From assembly GCA_005778355.1 (NCBI GenBank), contig SXON01000085.1, positions 1 to 41,151 of the forward strand: a DNA stretch of 41,151 nucleotides, written 5' to 3'. Numbering within the stretch: the stretch's first letter is position 1; the number at the start of each line of letters is the position of its first letter. Of the stretch, positions 16,641 to 25,586 are shown piece after piece. A model generated the notes under the pieces. It was not told the DNA's origin and did no database searches. It saw only the letters and a list, made by a program, of their open reading frames with translations. This DNA is from Pseudomonadota bacterium. Lineage in GTDB: Bacteria; Myxococcota_A; UBA796; SXON01. A program made the translations under genes and the position numbers.

Positions 16641-18275
16641 ATGATCATGCTGTGGCTCCTGGGTTGCCCGGACGAGGCGCCGACAGAGACGGGCGCATCA
16701 CCAAACGATACAGGTCGCGACACAGGCACAACGGAGACCGGCGACTCCGGTCGGGACGAATGGATTTTCGACCCGGCGGATATCGTCGAGGCGGTGGAGT
16801 CCGACCTCGCGGCCAACATGGCGAGCGGTGCGCAAGTGGCGATCTGGCTCGACGGCGCGGTCATTTACAGCCAGGGCTTTGGGACGCGGCACCCCGAGAC
16901 CGATGAGCCGGTGGCGACGACGACGCTCTTCCAGATTGGCTCGGACACCAAGAAGATGACGGCGGCCGCCTTGCTCCAGGCCGAGTCGCGAGGCGACATC
17001 CAGCTCGATGCGGGCATCGCCTCGCTGGGCTTCGACCTCAGCGCCACGCCAGACTGGGCCGACGGCGCGACCATCCGCGATCTGTTGAGCCACCAGGGCG
17101 GACTCTACGACTACACCCCGTGGAGCGACCGGCCCGACGACGCCTACCTGGCCGAGCACGGGCACGGCGACTTCGAATCCCGCGAGTGGGCCCAGGCCCC
17201 GGCGGGGGCGATGTGGAACTACAGCAACGCCAACTTCTCGCTTGCCGGGCTCTTGCACGAGGACCATGACGACCGCGCCTGGGGCGACATCCTCGAGGAC
17301 GACCTCCTCGTGCCGCTCGGTCTGGATCGCAGCTACGCCCGCAAGAGCGCCGTCGAGGCCGATGGCGACTACGCCACCGGCTACGGTCTCATCCTGGGCG
17401 ACTACGACGCCTTCGACCCGTGGGCCGACGTGCCCTACGAGATCGGCGTGGTCGAGATGTCGGAAGAGGCCGACAACGCCTTCACGCGCCCGGCCGGGCT
17501 GGTGTGGTCCACCGCCGAGCAGATGGTGCGCTACGGCGCCTTCCTGATCGACGGCAACGCCGCCGTCCTCGACGCCTCCGTCCACGACCAGCTCACGACG
17601 CCCTTGGTACGGCTCTACCCCCAGATCGACACGCAGCACTACGCGCTGGGCCTCATGGTGCTCGACGGCTTCCAGCTGGGCCGCAAGTATTACGAGACCC
17701 CGCTCTGGGTGCACGGGGGCAACACCATGGCCTTCACCTCGAACTTCTATGTGCTTCCCGAACAACGCGTCGTCGTGTCCGTGCTGAGCAACGGCTACGG
17801 CGATGACTTCGACGACACCGTGGTGGCCGCCATCAAATCCCTCGACGTCCTGCCCGACGCGGGCGATGTCAGCTGGCCAGGCACCGAGACCGACCACGCC
17901 GCGCTCATCGGCACCTACATCGAACCCATCCTCGGCGAGATCGTCGTGAGCGACACCGACGGCGCGCTCGGTGTCTCCATCCCGGGCCTCACAGAGCGCG
18001 GCTACGAGGTGACGCCCGAGCTCATCTACGCGGGCGTCACCGACATCTACTACGTGGAGATCGACAACTACGCCTGGGAGTTCAGCTTCATCCAGGACGA
18101 AGTCGGCGTGTACCGCTATGTCCGCGACCGCAAGTTCGTCGGCACGCGACAGGAGGGGCTCGCCGCAACCGGGAGCCCGACCGGCATCGTCCACACTCCG
18201 GGCGGTCTCTCGCCCGCGATGATCGACGATGTCCTCTCGCGAGCCCCTTGGCCGGTTTTCGGATCACATCATTGA
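16641..18275 (+). CDS. Serine hydrolase lipoprotein (beta-lactamase/class C fold)
   Basis: A 544-residue exported lipoprotein. The short signal MIMLWLLGC ends in a lipobox (LLGC) and is followed by a Thr/Asp/Gly linker (TETGASPNDTGRDTGTTETGDSG). The catalytic domain has S101-x-x-K104 in IGSDTKKM, Y194-S-N196, and H358-G-G in the position of the KTG triad, typical of class C beta-lactamase-like esterases, D-aminopeptidases and LACTB-like proteins. The C-terminal 130 residues form a separate beta domain, as in many of these hydrolases. AAGGAG lies seven bases before the ATG, the best ribosome site in the window. Substrate unknown: peptide, ester or cell-wall fragment are all possible. The 3' end overlaps priA by 12 bases. 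Confidence 0.87.
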   Translation: MIMLWLLGCPDEAPTETGASPNDTGRDTGTTETGDSGRDEWIFDPADIVEAVESDLAANMASGAQVAIWLDGAVIYSQGFGTRHPETDEPVATTTLFQIGSDTKKMTAAALLQAESRGDIQLDAGIASLGFDLSATPDWADGATIRDLLSHQGGLYDYTPWSDRPDDAYLAEHGHGDFESREWAQAPAGAMWNYSNANFSLAGLLHEDHDDRAWGDILEDDLLVPLGLDRSYARKSAVEADGDYATGYGLILGDYDAFDPWADVPYEIGVVEMSEEADNAFTRPAGLVWSTAEQMVRYGAFLIDGNAAVLDASVHDQLTTPLVRLYPQIDTQHYALGLMVLDGFQLGRKYYETPLWVHGGNTMAFTSNFYVLPEQRVVVSVLSNGYGDDFDDTVVAAIKSLDVLPDAGDVSWPGTETDHAALIGTYIEPILGEIVVSDTDGALGVSIPGLTERGYEVTPELIYAGVTDIYYVEIDNYAWEFSFIQDEVGVYRYVRDRKFVGTRQEGLAATGSPTGIVHTPGGLSPAMIDDVLSRAPWPVFGSHH

Positions 18276-20615
18276 CCGAGGATCGACGTCGATGATGCGC
18301 CGCACCCCGGGGGGGGTCTTCCACGAGAGGTGATGGTCTCGCAAGAACGCGCGGAAGGCCGCGCGATCCCGCCCGCGCATCACCACCTGCACCCGGAAAC
18401 GGCCCACGAGCTTCGGCAGGGGCGCCACCGCCGGTCCGAGCACGTCGACCCCGAGGTAGTCGCGAGCCTGGACGCGAGCCAGCCGAGCGAGGGCCTGCGC
18501 CGCCTGCCGGGCGACGGCGCGGTCGACGGCCTCCACGCGCACCAGGACCAGCGAGGCGAAGGGCGGGTAGCCCATCATTCGCCGCAGCTCGAACTCAGCG
18601 TCGGCGAAGGCCTTCATGTCGCCGATGCAGGAGAACACGGGGTGATCGGGGTGTTGCGTCTGCACGAAAACGCGTCCCGCCACCGCCCCGCGACCGGCGC
18701 GACCGCAGAGCTGGGTGACCAGAGACCACGTGCGCTCGGCGCTCCGGAAGTCGGGCATGCCGAGCACGTGATCGGCGCCGAGGACGGCCGCGACGGTGAC
18801 GTCGGGAAAGTCGTGGCCCTTGGCGACGATCTGGGTGCCCACGAGGAGTCGTGTGCGCCCGGCGCCAAAGTCGTCGAGGATGCGGGCGTGGCTGCCCTTG
18901 CCGCGGGTGGTGTCGGCGTCCATCCTGCCAACCGGCACGCCGGGAAACAACTCGCCTATTTGTTCCTCGATCCGCTCGGTTCCTCGGCCCAGCAGTTCCA
19001 GCGCCACGCCACACTGCGCGCACTGGCCCGGAAACTCCCGGTGAAAGCCGCAGTAGTGGCAGTCCATCCGGTTGATCTTCTGGTGGTACACCAGCGAGAT
19101 GCCACAGGAGGGGCAGTCGTAGCTGCCGCCGCAGCCAGGACACTCCACGAAGGTGGCAAAGCCGCGGCGGTTGTGGAGCAGGATCGCCTTGCCCCCAGCC
19201 TCGAGCGCCTCGGCGAGCGCCGCGTGAACCTCGGGCGCCAGGAGCGGCGGCTTGCCGCCGGAGGCCTTGTAGAGGTCGCGGGTGTCGACCAGCTCGAGTC
19301 GTGGAACCGGGCTCGGCGTGGCCCGCTCCAGGAGCTGCAGCAGGCGGTAGCGCCCCCGGACGGCGTTCTGCACCGATTCCAGCGAGGGCGTGGCCGAGCC
19401 GAGCACGCACGCGCAGCCGGCGCGCGAGGCACGGAGCACCGCGAGGTCGCGAGCGTGGTAGCGCACGCCCTCGTCTTGCTTGTAGGAGTCATCGTGCTCC
19501 TCGTCGACAACCACGAGGCCGAGTCGCGGCATCGGTGCGAAGACCGCCGAACGCGCCCCCACCACGATGTCGGCGGCGCCAGGCTCCCCAGGTGCGGCGC
19601 GAACCCGGCGCCACGCGCGGAGCTTCTCCCCGGCGGCGAGCCCCGAGTGCACCACCGCCACCCGCCCCGGGAAGCGCCCCTCGAAGCGGCCGCACAACAA
19701 GGGCGTGAGCGCAATCTCCGGCACCAGGACCATTGCCTGCTTGCCGAGCGCGAGCGCCCGCTCGGCGAGGGCCAGGTACACCTCGGTCTTGCCCGAGCCG
19801 GTGACGCCGTGGAGCAGGTAGACGCCGGTTGGCCCCACGGATCCGACGGCGGCCTGCTGCGCAGGGTTGAGGGCCGGCGGTCGCGTGGGCGCGCGGGCCT
19901 CGCTCACGACGACGCGCGCACGCTTTTCCTTGCGCGCGGCGCCCAGTCTCACCAGCGTGGCGACAGCCGAGGCGGGCAGCTCGCCGAGGAGCGCAGGTAG
20001 CCGCGCGTGCACCTCGCGGGCCGCTGCGTGTCGCGGTCCCTCCGGCGCCGCCCCAGCGGCCACCACCCAGATCACCTCGTCTCTCACGCCCTCGACGACC
20101 TCGTCGTGGCCTTCCACGAGCCCCGCCGCGAGCAAGGCGCCGAGGTGCGGCCCGGGCTCGCTCACCTCGCCGTGCAGCCGACGTTCCAGCGCCGACTTCG
20201 TGCTTCCCGGTCGCGACACCACCTCGCGCAGGACGGCGCCGCGGTCGCCCTCGGGCGGGTTGATCGCGATGCGCTCCACGCCCTCGGCGGTGGGCCGGTA
20301 GGTGCGCCGCGTGCTCGCCCCGGCGTCGGTGGGCAGGGCGGTGGCGATCACCTCGCCGAGCGGCGACAGGTAGTACTCGGCCATCCAGCGAAAGAAGGCG
20401 AGCTCCTCGCCGTCGAAGACGGGCACCTCGCTGAGCACCTCCTTGACCGGCTTGAGCTCCACCCCCTCGACGGCCTCGCCCGGCCCCACCACCCAGCCCA
20501 CGAGCTCCCGCGAGCCATAGGGCACCACAACCACGGCGCCAACCGGCAGATCGCGCGGACTGTTCCACGTGAAACGTCCATGGACCGGCAGGGGGACGGC
20601 GACTTCGACCAGCAC
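18264..20615 (-). CDS. priA: Primosomal protein N' (replication restart helicase PriA)
   Basis: PriA recognises stalled or repaired forks and reloads the replicative helicase. About 783 residues. The N-terminal DNA-binding domain begins VEVAVPLPVHGRFTW; the helicase has Walker A GVTGSGKTEVYLALAE near 270, DEEHDDSYKQ (Walker B), and VLGSATPSLES; eight cysteines in four C-x2-C pairs (CPGCGG, CPSCG, CHYCG, CAQCG) bind two zincs; motif V/VI sequence GTQIVAKGHDFPDVT and QLCGRAGRG follow. The frame opens with GTG at 20621, but the -10 box TAGCGC (20627-20622) puts the transcript start at 20615, on the GTG two codons later, so I place a leaderless start there. The promoter carries the 17-bp element B. 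Confidence 0.95.
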   Translation of the reverse strand: MLVEVAVPLPVHGRFTWNSPRDLPVGAVVVVPYGSRELVGWVVGPGEAVEGVELKPVKEVLSEVPVFDGEELAFFRWMAEYYLSPLGEVIATALPTDAGASTRRTYRPTAEGVERIAINPPEGDRGAVLREVVSRPGSTKSALERRLHGEVSEPGPHLGALLAAGLVEGHDEVVEGVRDEVIWVVAAGAAPEGPRHAAAREVHARLPALLGELPASAVATLVRLGAARKEKRARVVVSEARAPTRPPALNPAQQAAVGSVGPTGVYLLHGVTGSGKTEVYLALAERALALGKQAMVLVPEIALTPLLCGRFEGRFPGRVAVVHSGLAAGEKLRAWRRVRAAPGEPGAADIVVGARSAVFAPMPRLGLVVVDEEHDDSYKQDEGVRYHARDLAVLRASRAGCACVLGSATPSLESVQNAVRGRYRLLQLLERATPSPVPRLELVDTRDLYKASGGKPPLLAPEVHAALAEALEAGGKAILLHNRRGFATFVECPGCGGSYDCPSCGISLVYHQKINRMDCHYCGFHREFPGQCAQCGVALELLGRGTERIEEQIGELFPGVPVGRMDADTTRGKGSHARILDDFGAGRTRLLVGTQIVAKGHDFPDVTVAAVLGADHVLGMPDFRSAERTWSLVTQLCGRAGRGAVAGRVFVQTQHPDHPVFSCIGDMKAFADAEFELRRMMGYPPFASLVLVRVEAVDRAVARQAAQALARLARVQARDYLGVDVLGPAVAPLPKLVGRFRVQVVMRGRDRAAFRAFLRDHHLSWKTPPGVRRIIDVDPRSMM

Positions 20616-20621
20616 GACCAC

Positions 20622-20654
20622 GCGCTATCTCTTGCGCCTGCCAGAAAATGGTCG
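20622..20654 (-). promoter_or_regulatory. Element B: 17-bp near-palindrome and -10 box upstream of priA
   Basis: On the minus strand CGACCATTTTCTGGCAG (20654 to 20638) is followed by exactly 10 bases and then TAGCGC (20627 to 20622). It differs from the four-copy consensus at one base. Seven bases past the hexamer is the GTG at 20615. The layout matches elements A and D and the spacing of the PafBC-type promoter. Confidence 0.75.
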
Positions 20655-20662
20655 CTAGCTGA

Positions 20663-20700
20663 GGACGGCCACGCCGTGACCTACATCGCGACTCGGGGAA
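20663..20700 (+). repeat. Direct repeat, copy 1 (pairs with 20903-20940)
   Basis: A 38-base sequence (GGACGGCCACGCC...ATCGCGACTCGGGGA) that recurs 240 bases downstream with about four differences. An inverted piece of it, GGTCACGGCGTGGCC, lies at 20874-20888. It forms part of the repeat-built island downstream of the priA promoter; it is non-coding as far as I can see. Confidence 0.7.
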
Positions 20701-20866
20701 CCCCCGATCTCCAGGTGATCCGGGCGCCCGGATCCACGACTGTGCGGGTCCTGCCACCCCTGGCGTCCCCATCGGCTTCGCTGCGCTCCGCGATGGGGCG
20801 CGCCAGGGGCGTCACCCGCCTCCCTCACTGGGCAGGGCGCCCCAATCACGTCGGCTCGACCCCGCT
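20701..20866 (+). repeat. Long inverted repeat, left arm (pairs with 21700-21877)
   Basis: Starts with CCCCCGATCTCCAGG and ends with ACGTCGGCTCGACCC. Its core (20761-20805) is itself a hairpin: TGGCG and CCCATCG pair with CGATGGG and CGCCA around a loop containing GCTTCGCTGCGCTCCG. The core and the adjoining CACCCGCCTCCCTCACTGG are almost identical to the reverse complement of the right arm; the outer third is more diverged. The hairpin core looks like a REP-type element, with the loop sequence often met in dispersed repeats. Confidence 0.82.
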
Positions 20867-20902
20867 GCGAACGGTCACGGCGTGGCCTCGACCGGCCACC
20901 AC

Positions 20903-20940
20903 GGACGGCCACGCCCTGGTCTGCATCGCGACTCGGGGAG
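20903..20940 (+). repeat. Direct repeat, copy 2 (pairs with 20663-20700)
   Basis: Second copy of the 38-base repeat, ending 29 bases before the GTG of the disrupted HNH gene. Together the two copies bracket the left arm of the long inverted repeat, so the left flank is a nested arrangement of repeats. Confidence 0.7.
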
Positions 20941-20969
20941 CACGCGGGGCACCGGGTAGACTCGCGGGC

Positions 20970-21658
20970 GTGGCCCCCCGCGCCGCCGTGGCTTCGTCCG
21001 CTGCCGATCTGGCGCAACGCATGGCAACCAGGTCGGCGCCCGGCGACTGGACGGACGCCGAGGCCGTGCTTGCCATGATGATCTTGGTCTTTGGCGATCC
21101 GTCCCCGCCGCAGCGGAGGCCCTGCGAAGCCTCAACAGCCCGCCCGCACTCGCCTCGCGCACAGGGGATCGACTGCACTGGATCGACGACCCGGCGACGA
21201 CGGAGCGGGACGCCGTGGTCACGGCTCGCCGAGGGCAGGGGATGCTCCGGGCGCGGGTGATGGCGAACTACCTTTACTCGTGCGCGTTTTGCGGCCTCCG
21301 CTCCCGCCTCCCCGCGCAGAATTCCTACCTCCTCGTCGCAAGCCACATCCTGCCCTGGGCCGAGGCGACGTCCCACGCCCGCCTCGAGCCGACGAATGGG
21401 CTCGCCCTGTGCGCCATCCACGACCGCGCGTTCGAATGGGGGTTCCTCAGTGTCGACGAGGACCTGCGCGTCGTCGTGTCCGACGGGGCCCGGGAGCACT
21501 ACGCGCCCGAGGAGCGGGTGCGCGCCGAGATCGTCGACATCGCCGGCCGCGCGATCGTGCCGAGTGGGAGGCACTTCGCGCGAGCGGGCGGTCGGTACCT
21601 AGAGCACCACCGCCAGGCCGTCTTCGATCGGCGTTTCCGGGTCGCGCACGGGGCGTGA
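20970..21658 (+). pseudogene. HNH endonuclease, probably frame-disrupted
   Basis: The C-terminal part, read from about 21100 to the stop at 21658, is an HNH endonuclease domain: a zinc-type pair in YLYSCAFCGLRS, LVASHILPWAE (first His), and NGLALCAIHDRAFEWGF (Asn and last His). Its natural upstream sequence (ALRSLNSPPALASRTGDRLHWIDDP) stays open but has no start of its own before a GTG at 21215. A second frame, open from GTG 20970 or ATG 21021, gives ADLAQRMATRSAPGDWTDAEAVLAMMILVFG, which looks like the missing N-terminus; the two frames would join by one shift near 21095-21116. TAGACT (20957-20962) is a plausible -10 box for GTG 20970. So this is either a decayed gene, a sequencing error or a programmed frameshift. 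It is framed by the long inverted repeats. Confidence 0.65.
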
Positions 21659-21699
21659 AAGCTCAGGCGACGAGATCGAGGCCCCGCCCGGCCCGGCAG

Positions 21700-21877
21700 C
21701 AGCGGGTCGAGCCGACGTGATCGAGCCGCCCGGAATCCAGTGAGGGAGGCGGGTGGCGGTCCTGGCGCGCCCCATCGCGGAGCGCAGCGAAGCCGATGGG
21801 GACGCCAGGGCCGACAGGACCCGCTGCCGGAGGCAAAGTAACGGTTCCGGGCGGCGGATTGCCTGGAGATCGGGGGC
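21700..21877 (-). repeat. Long inverted repeat, right arm (pairs with 20701-20866)
   Basis: Reverse-complement copy of the left arm. It starts at CAGCGGGTCGAGCCGACGTGA, carries the same hairpin core at 21763-21807 and ends with CCTGGAGATCGGGGG. It begins about 40 bases after the HNH stop codon. The rest of the gap to 21935 is GC-rich with short CCGGGCGGGGCCG repeats (21898-21910, 21920-21935) and no gene. Confidence 0.82.
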
Positions 21878-21935
21878 CCCGCGCAGCGGCATTGGGCCGG
21901 GCGGGGCCGTCCCAAGTGAGCCGGGCGGGGCCGAC

Positions 21936-24437
21936 CTAGGCGAGAATCATCCTGGTGTACGCACCGACGAAGAACGTCATGATGATGACGCCGATGTAGG
22001 TGTGTGCCGTGTTGAGGTAGCGGAAGCGCATGTCGGCGTCGCCGAAGTCCCAGCCGGTGTTGAAGCTGCCGAGCGACTGGAGCGAGATGTAGAAGACGCC
22101 GGTCCACGGGATGTCGCGCAGGGGCATGTCCTCGCCGTCGTAAGACATCACGGTGTCGGGGCAGTACCGCTTGTAGATCACGGTGAAGAAGACGCACACC
22201 ACCAGCGCCGTGACGCCGAGGTTGCCGAGGCGCACACCCCAGCCGAAGGCGAGCTCGAAGAGCAAGTAACGAACGGGCCAGGCGAGGTAGCCCATCAGGG
22301 TGCCGCTCGCGACGATGGCGCCGGTCTCGTGGTGCTTGATCCACCAGTAGGCCCAGTCCTCGTCGGCCGTCATCGCCCGATCGCCGAAGGACTGCTTCAA
22401 GGAGACGAACTCGTCGATGGCCCGGTCGTAGCAAGCGCCACGGAAGTCCGCGTCGGTGATCTCGCGGCCCACGGCCTGCCGCCGGTAGCGCACGTCGTCG
22501 GTGACCGGCATCCCAGTCAGCGCGCAGCGCTCGTGCCACAACCGGTGCTGGCCCGTTTCCTCGTCGACCACCTGTGAACGATCCACCTGGAAGGTGCCGA
22601 TCTCCGCGCCGTAGAACGACAGCGTGGCGTCCTTCTCGAAACGCGCGTCGGTCAGCGTCACCCGGCCGGGCACGTTGGCGTCGTCGAGCAGCAGGCTCCG
22701 GTGGAAGGTGGCCTCGTTCAGCGCCAGTTCCTGCGCGTAGATCGTGGAGAAGTCCGCCGTCGAGTGCCAGTGCGTGCGCTCGAAGTGGGTCTCGCCGCCG
22801 AACTGAGTGTTGTAGAACTCCGCCGTCGTCTGGCCGCCAGGCTTGCCGAAGCTCACGCGCTCGAAGATGACGAAGCCACCGAAAACCGAGTTCGCAAAGC
22901 TGATGTTGCCATCGATGCGCGCGATGAGATCATCGACGTGCTCCACGCCGTAGGCGGTGCGCCGCGCGAGGGGCTCCTCCGCGTCTTCGTCGCCCTGGTA
23001 GTCGCGGTACATCGCGAGGAGCGGCGAAGGATCGCCCAGATAGCGAGCGCGCGTCACGTCGTCCAGGGAGAAGCGCACCTTGCCGTCCACCCGCGCGTCG
23101 ACGAAGGACGCGTCGCCGAGAAGCTCAGCGCCGATGAAGTCCATCCCGCCGAGGTCGACGTCTTTCATCGTGAGCGTGCCCCGCACGACGCTCCGGCTCA
23201 TGTTCAACCGTTCGCGTGCCCGCGTCCATGAGAAGCTCACCGCGTCGCCGAAGCTCGCGTTCTCGAAGGTCACGCGGCCGAGGAACTCGCAGGCATCGAA
23301 GTGCACCGGCGCTTCGAAACGGGCGGAATCGAAGTACACGTCCTGGCCGGCAGTCAGCTCGGCGAAGGTCGTTTCCTCGCGAAAGCGGGTGTTGCCGAAG
23401 TAGGCGAGGCGCTCGATCCGCGCGCGCTTGAAGTTCGCGCCCTCGCCGAAAACCGAGAAACGCCAGTCGGCGGGGGCAGCGAGACGGGCGCCCCGGTAGT
23501 CGGCCCCGCCCTCGAAAACCGTGAGCGGGAAGGCCGCCTTGCGACCGGTGATGGCCACGTCCTGGAAGTTCGCCGCGCCGAGAAATACCGTCTCCCTCGT
23601 CGTCACGTTGACGAAGCGGCTCCCCGGGAAGGCGATCGACTTGTTCACCTCGCCCGACCAGGTTTTTCCCACGCGGAAGTCGCCCAGCACGAAGCCCTTC
23701 ACCACCAGGGTGTGCACGTCCTTGTTGGGAATGATGACGTTTCCAAGCACGCAGCGCTCGAAGTCGAGGCGCTCGGGAATCTCCTCGCTCGGCACCTCCG
23801 TGAGGTCGAGCGTCTCGATGTAGCAGTACTTGAGCTTGGCCTTCTCGTCGCCCTCGTTGAACGCGCGTGACCGGGCCAGGGCCTCGGGCCCCGTCACCAC
23901 GTCGAGCACCCGTGGCTCGCCCTTGCTGGTCACGTAGATGACCGCGTCTTTCCCCGCTTTCGCGTCGGCCACGAGCCCGTTCACGCGCGCCACCACTTCG
24001 GCGAAGAGCTGGTCGCGATTCGGGTGGATGCTCGCAATCCGCAGCGCGAGGGCGGTGTGGAGCGGGTCTTTCTCGGCGTAGGCGGTGTACTGTGCCGCGG
24101 CGCCGTGGAAGTCGCCGAGGAGCTCGAGCACGCGCGCCTCGCGCAGCTCCTTGGCCTTGCCGAAGTAGTTGGCCAGCTCCTCGCGCTCAACCGACTTCGT
24201 GAACAAGACGCGGGCAAGCTCCGCATTACCCCCGGCGAGGTGATGCTGCCCGGCGCGCACGAGTGCGCGCGGGTCTTCCACGTTCTCCGCCTGCTCGGCG
24301 GTCTCGATGGTGACGACGCGGTTCGCCGACGACACGGCCGGCGCCGACGAGGCGGGGCCCTCGGCGCGTGCGCGGAAGACCCCCGCCAAGCTCACGACGA
24401 GGAACACCGCGAGCAAGAACCTGGCGTACAGGCGCAT
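21936..24437 (-). CDS. Exported pentapeptide-like repeat protein with C-terminal channel-like membrane domain
   Basis: An 833-residue protein. It has a signal peptide (FLLAVFLVVSLAGVFRARA), then TPR-like helices (residues 50-150). Residues about 200-640 are a long beta-solenoid of degenerate pentapeptide-type units with Phe at regular intervals (ANFQDVAITGRKAAF, ARFEAPVHFDACEFLGRVTFENASF, FANSVFGGFVIFERVSF). The C-terminus has membrane segments (GAIVASGTLMGYLAW, NLGVTALVVCVFFTVIY) and an Ion_trans_2-like end, VFYISLQSLGSFNTGWDFGD then YIGVIIMTFFVGAYTRMI. In potassium channels the pore loop carries TVGYG; here it is SLGSFNTG, so ion selectivity is doubtful. It is the last gene of an operon, three bases after the metzincin stop. 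Repeat and pore-like calls are by eye. Confidence 0.75.
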   Translation of the reverse strand: MRLYARFLLAVFLVVSLAGVFRARAEGPASSAPAVSSANRVVTIETAEQAENVEDPRALVRAGQHHLAGGNAELARVLFTKSVEREELANYFGKAKELREARVLELLGDFHGAAAQYTAYAEKDPLHTALALRIASIHPNRDQLFAEVVARVNGLVADAKAGKDAVIYVTSKGEPRVLDVVTGPEALARSRAFNEGDEKAKLKYCYIETLDLTEVPSEEIPERLDFERCVLGNVIIPNKDVHTLVVKGFVLGDFRVGKTWSGEVNKSIAFPGSRFVNVTTRETVFLGAANFQDVAITGRKAAFPLTVFEGGADYRGARLAAPADWRFSVFGEGANFKRARIERLAYFGNTRFREETTFAELTAGQDVYFDSARFEAPVHFDACEFLGRVTFENASFGDAVSFSWTRARERLNMSRSVVRGTLTMKDVDLGGMDFIGAELLGDASFVDARVDGKVRFSLDDVTRARYLGDPSPLLAMYRDYQGDEDAEEPLARRTAYGVEHVDDLIARIDGNISFANSVFGGFVIFERVSFGKPGGQTTAEFYNTQFGGETHFERTHWHSTADFSTIYAQELALNEATFHRSLLLDDANVPGRVTLTDARFEKDATLSFYGAEIGTFQVDRSQVVDEETGQHRLWHERCALTGMPVTDDVRYRRQAVGREITDADFRGACYDRAIDEFVSLKQSFGDRAMTADEDWAYWWIKHHETGAIVASGTLMGYLAWPVRYLLFELAFGWGVRLGNLGVTALVVCVFFTVIYKRYCPDTVMSYDGEDMPLRDIPWTGVFYISLQSLGSFNTGWDFGDADMRFRYLNTAHTYIGVIIMTFFVGAYTRMILA

Positions 24438-24440
24438 CGA

Positions 24441-25577
24441 CTACTTCGGCAAGACGACCGGGTTGCGGGCCACCACCCATGCCTGGTCGCCCGAGAACTC
24501 GGCCGAGGTGCCGGTCTTGGCCGCCCACCACATCACGTTCTCGGCGCCCTTGCCCGAGCACTCGCTGGTCGACACGGTGCCGTCGCTGTTGCCGTCGGGA
24601 CACTCGGGGGTATCGCCCAGCGGATCGTGGCCCTCGCCGGACTTCTCGGTGGGATGGAAAAGGCCCATGAAATGCCCGCCCTCGTGCGCCATGATCAGCG
24701 CCACCTCGTCGGGGTTGCTCGCGGCGTTGGCCACGTTGATCACCACGCCGGATTTGGAGGTACCGCCCACGGTCGCGACCCCCGGGGGGCCGCCCGACAG
24801 CCCGAGGATGCTGGCGCCGTCGCCGAACTCGATGTCTTGCACCATGAAGAAGGTCAGGTGCACGCCGTCGCTCGCCTCGCGGAGCAAGTTGCCGAACTCC
24901 TCGTCGCCGTCGACCGTGGTGTACGTGTCCACGTCGCCGCTGAAGTCCTCGTAGCTCACCTCGCCGAGCTCGAGCCCGAGGTCGGACCAGAGGTCGCCGA
25001 GGCTCGCGACGATCGACTTCATCGTGTCGTCGCTCTCGGCGCCGGCCGCCGTCATGCCGGCCACGATGCCGTCGACGCCGACGAAGACCACGTGCACGTC
25101 GACGGTGTTGTTGTCGGCCACGTCGCCGATGCGGTTGACGACAGAACAGCTCACCGACGCGGGCAGGTTCGACACCGCCATCAAGAGGCGCATCGTGTAC
25201 TCGCCCTCCTCCACCGCGAGGTCGGGCGAGACGGACACCAGCACCGGGAGCATGTCGTCGAGGGTGCCCACGCGCATCGCCGTGACGTAGGGGTCTTCCC
25301 AGTTGTAGATCACGCTGCCGCCGGGACTGGTGATCTTCGCGGCGGTGGCGAGGTTGTCGCCGTAGCCGTAGGGGCCGCAGAAGACCTCTGTGCTCACGAC
25401 GCCATCGGGCGTCGTCCAGGGGACGTCGACCTCGCCGCCGGTGTCGGTGGTGAAGCTGCCGAGGTCTTCCACGGAGACGTTGTCGGCGTCTTTGGCCTCG
25501 TCCTCCGGGCAGGCGGTGAGCAGGCCGAGGCCGAAAGAGGCGAGCGCGAAGCTCGTTGCCAGCTTGGTGCCGTTCAT
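24441..25577 (-). CDS. Metzincin-type zinc metalloprotease lipoprotein
   Basis: A 378-residue lipoprotein. The signal LATSFALASFGLGLLTAC ends in a lipobox and is followed by an acidic linker containing TTDTGG. The protease signature is HExxHxxGxxH, read as H298-EGG-H302-FMG-LF-H308, and the expected Met-turn appears downstream as ENVMWW. About 280 residues of beta-rich sequence precede the catalytic helix. Exported metzincins of this layout cut extracellular or envelope proteins; the target is unknown. It lies nine bases after the HEAT gene and three before the channel-like gene, so the three form an operon. A Gly-rich loop (GLSGGPPGVATVGG) sits just before the active site. Confidence 0.86.
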   Translation of the reverse strand: MNGTKLATSFALASFGLGLLTACPEDEAKDADNVSVEDLGSFTTDTGGEVDVPWTTPDGVVSTEVFCGPYGYGDNLATAAKITSPGGSVIYNWEDPYVTAMRVGTLDDMLPVLVSVSPDLAVEEGEYTMRLLMAVSNLPASVSCSVVNRIGDVADNNTVDVHVVFVGVDGIVAGMTAAGAESDDTMKSIVASLGDLWSDLGLELGEVSYEDFSGDVDTYTTVDGDEEFGNLLREASDGVHLTFFMVQDIEFGDGASILGLSGGPPGVATVGGTSKSGVVINVANAASNPDEVALIMAHEGGHFMGLFHPTEKSGEGHDPLGDTPECPDGNSDGTVSTSECSGKGAENVMWWAAKTGTSAEFSGDQAWVVARNPVVLPK

Positions 25578-25586
25578 GGGTGGCTC

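Noticed and set aside
18330..20000. A 556-residue open frame on the plus strand opposite priA
   Set aside because: Antisense shadow of the well-supported priA helicase domain.
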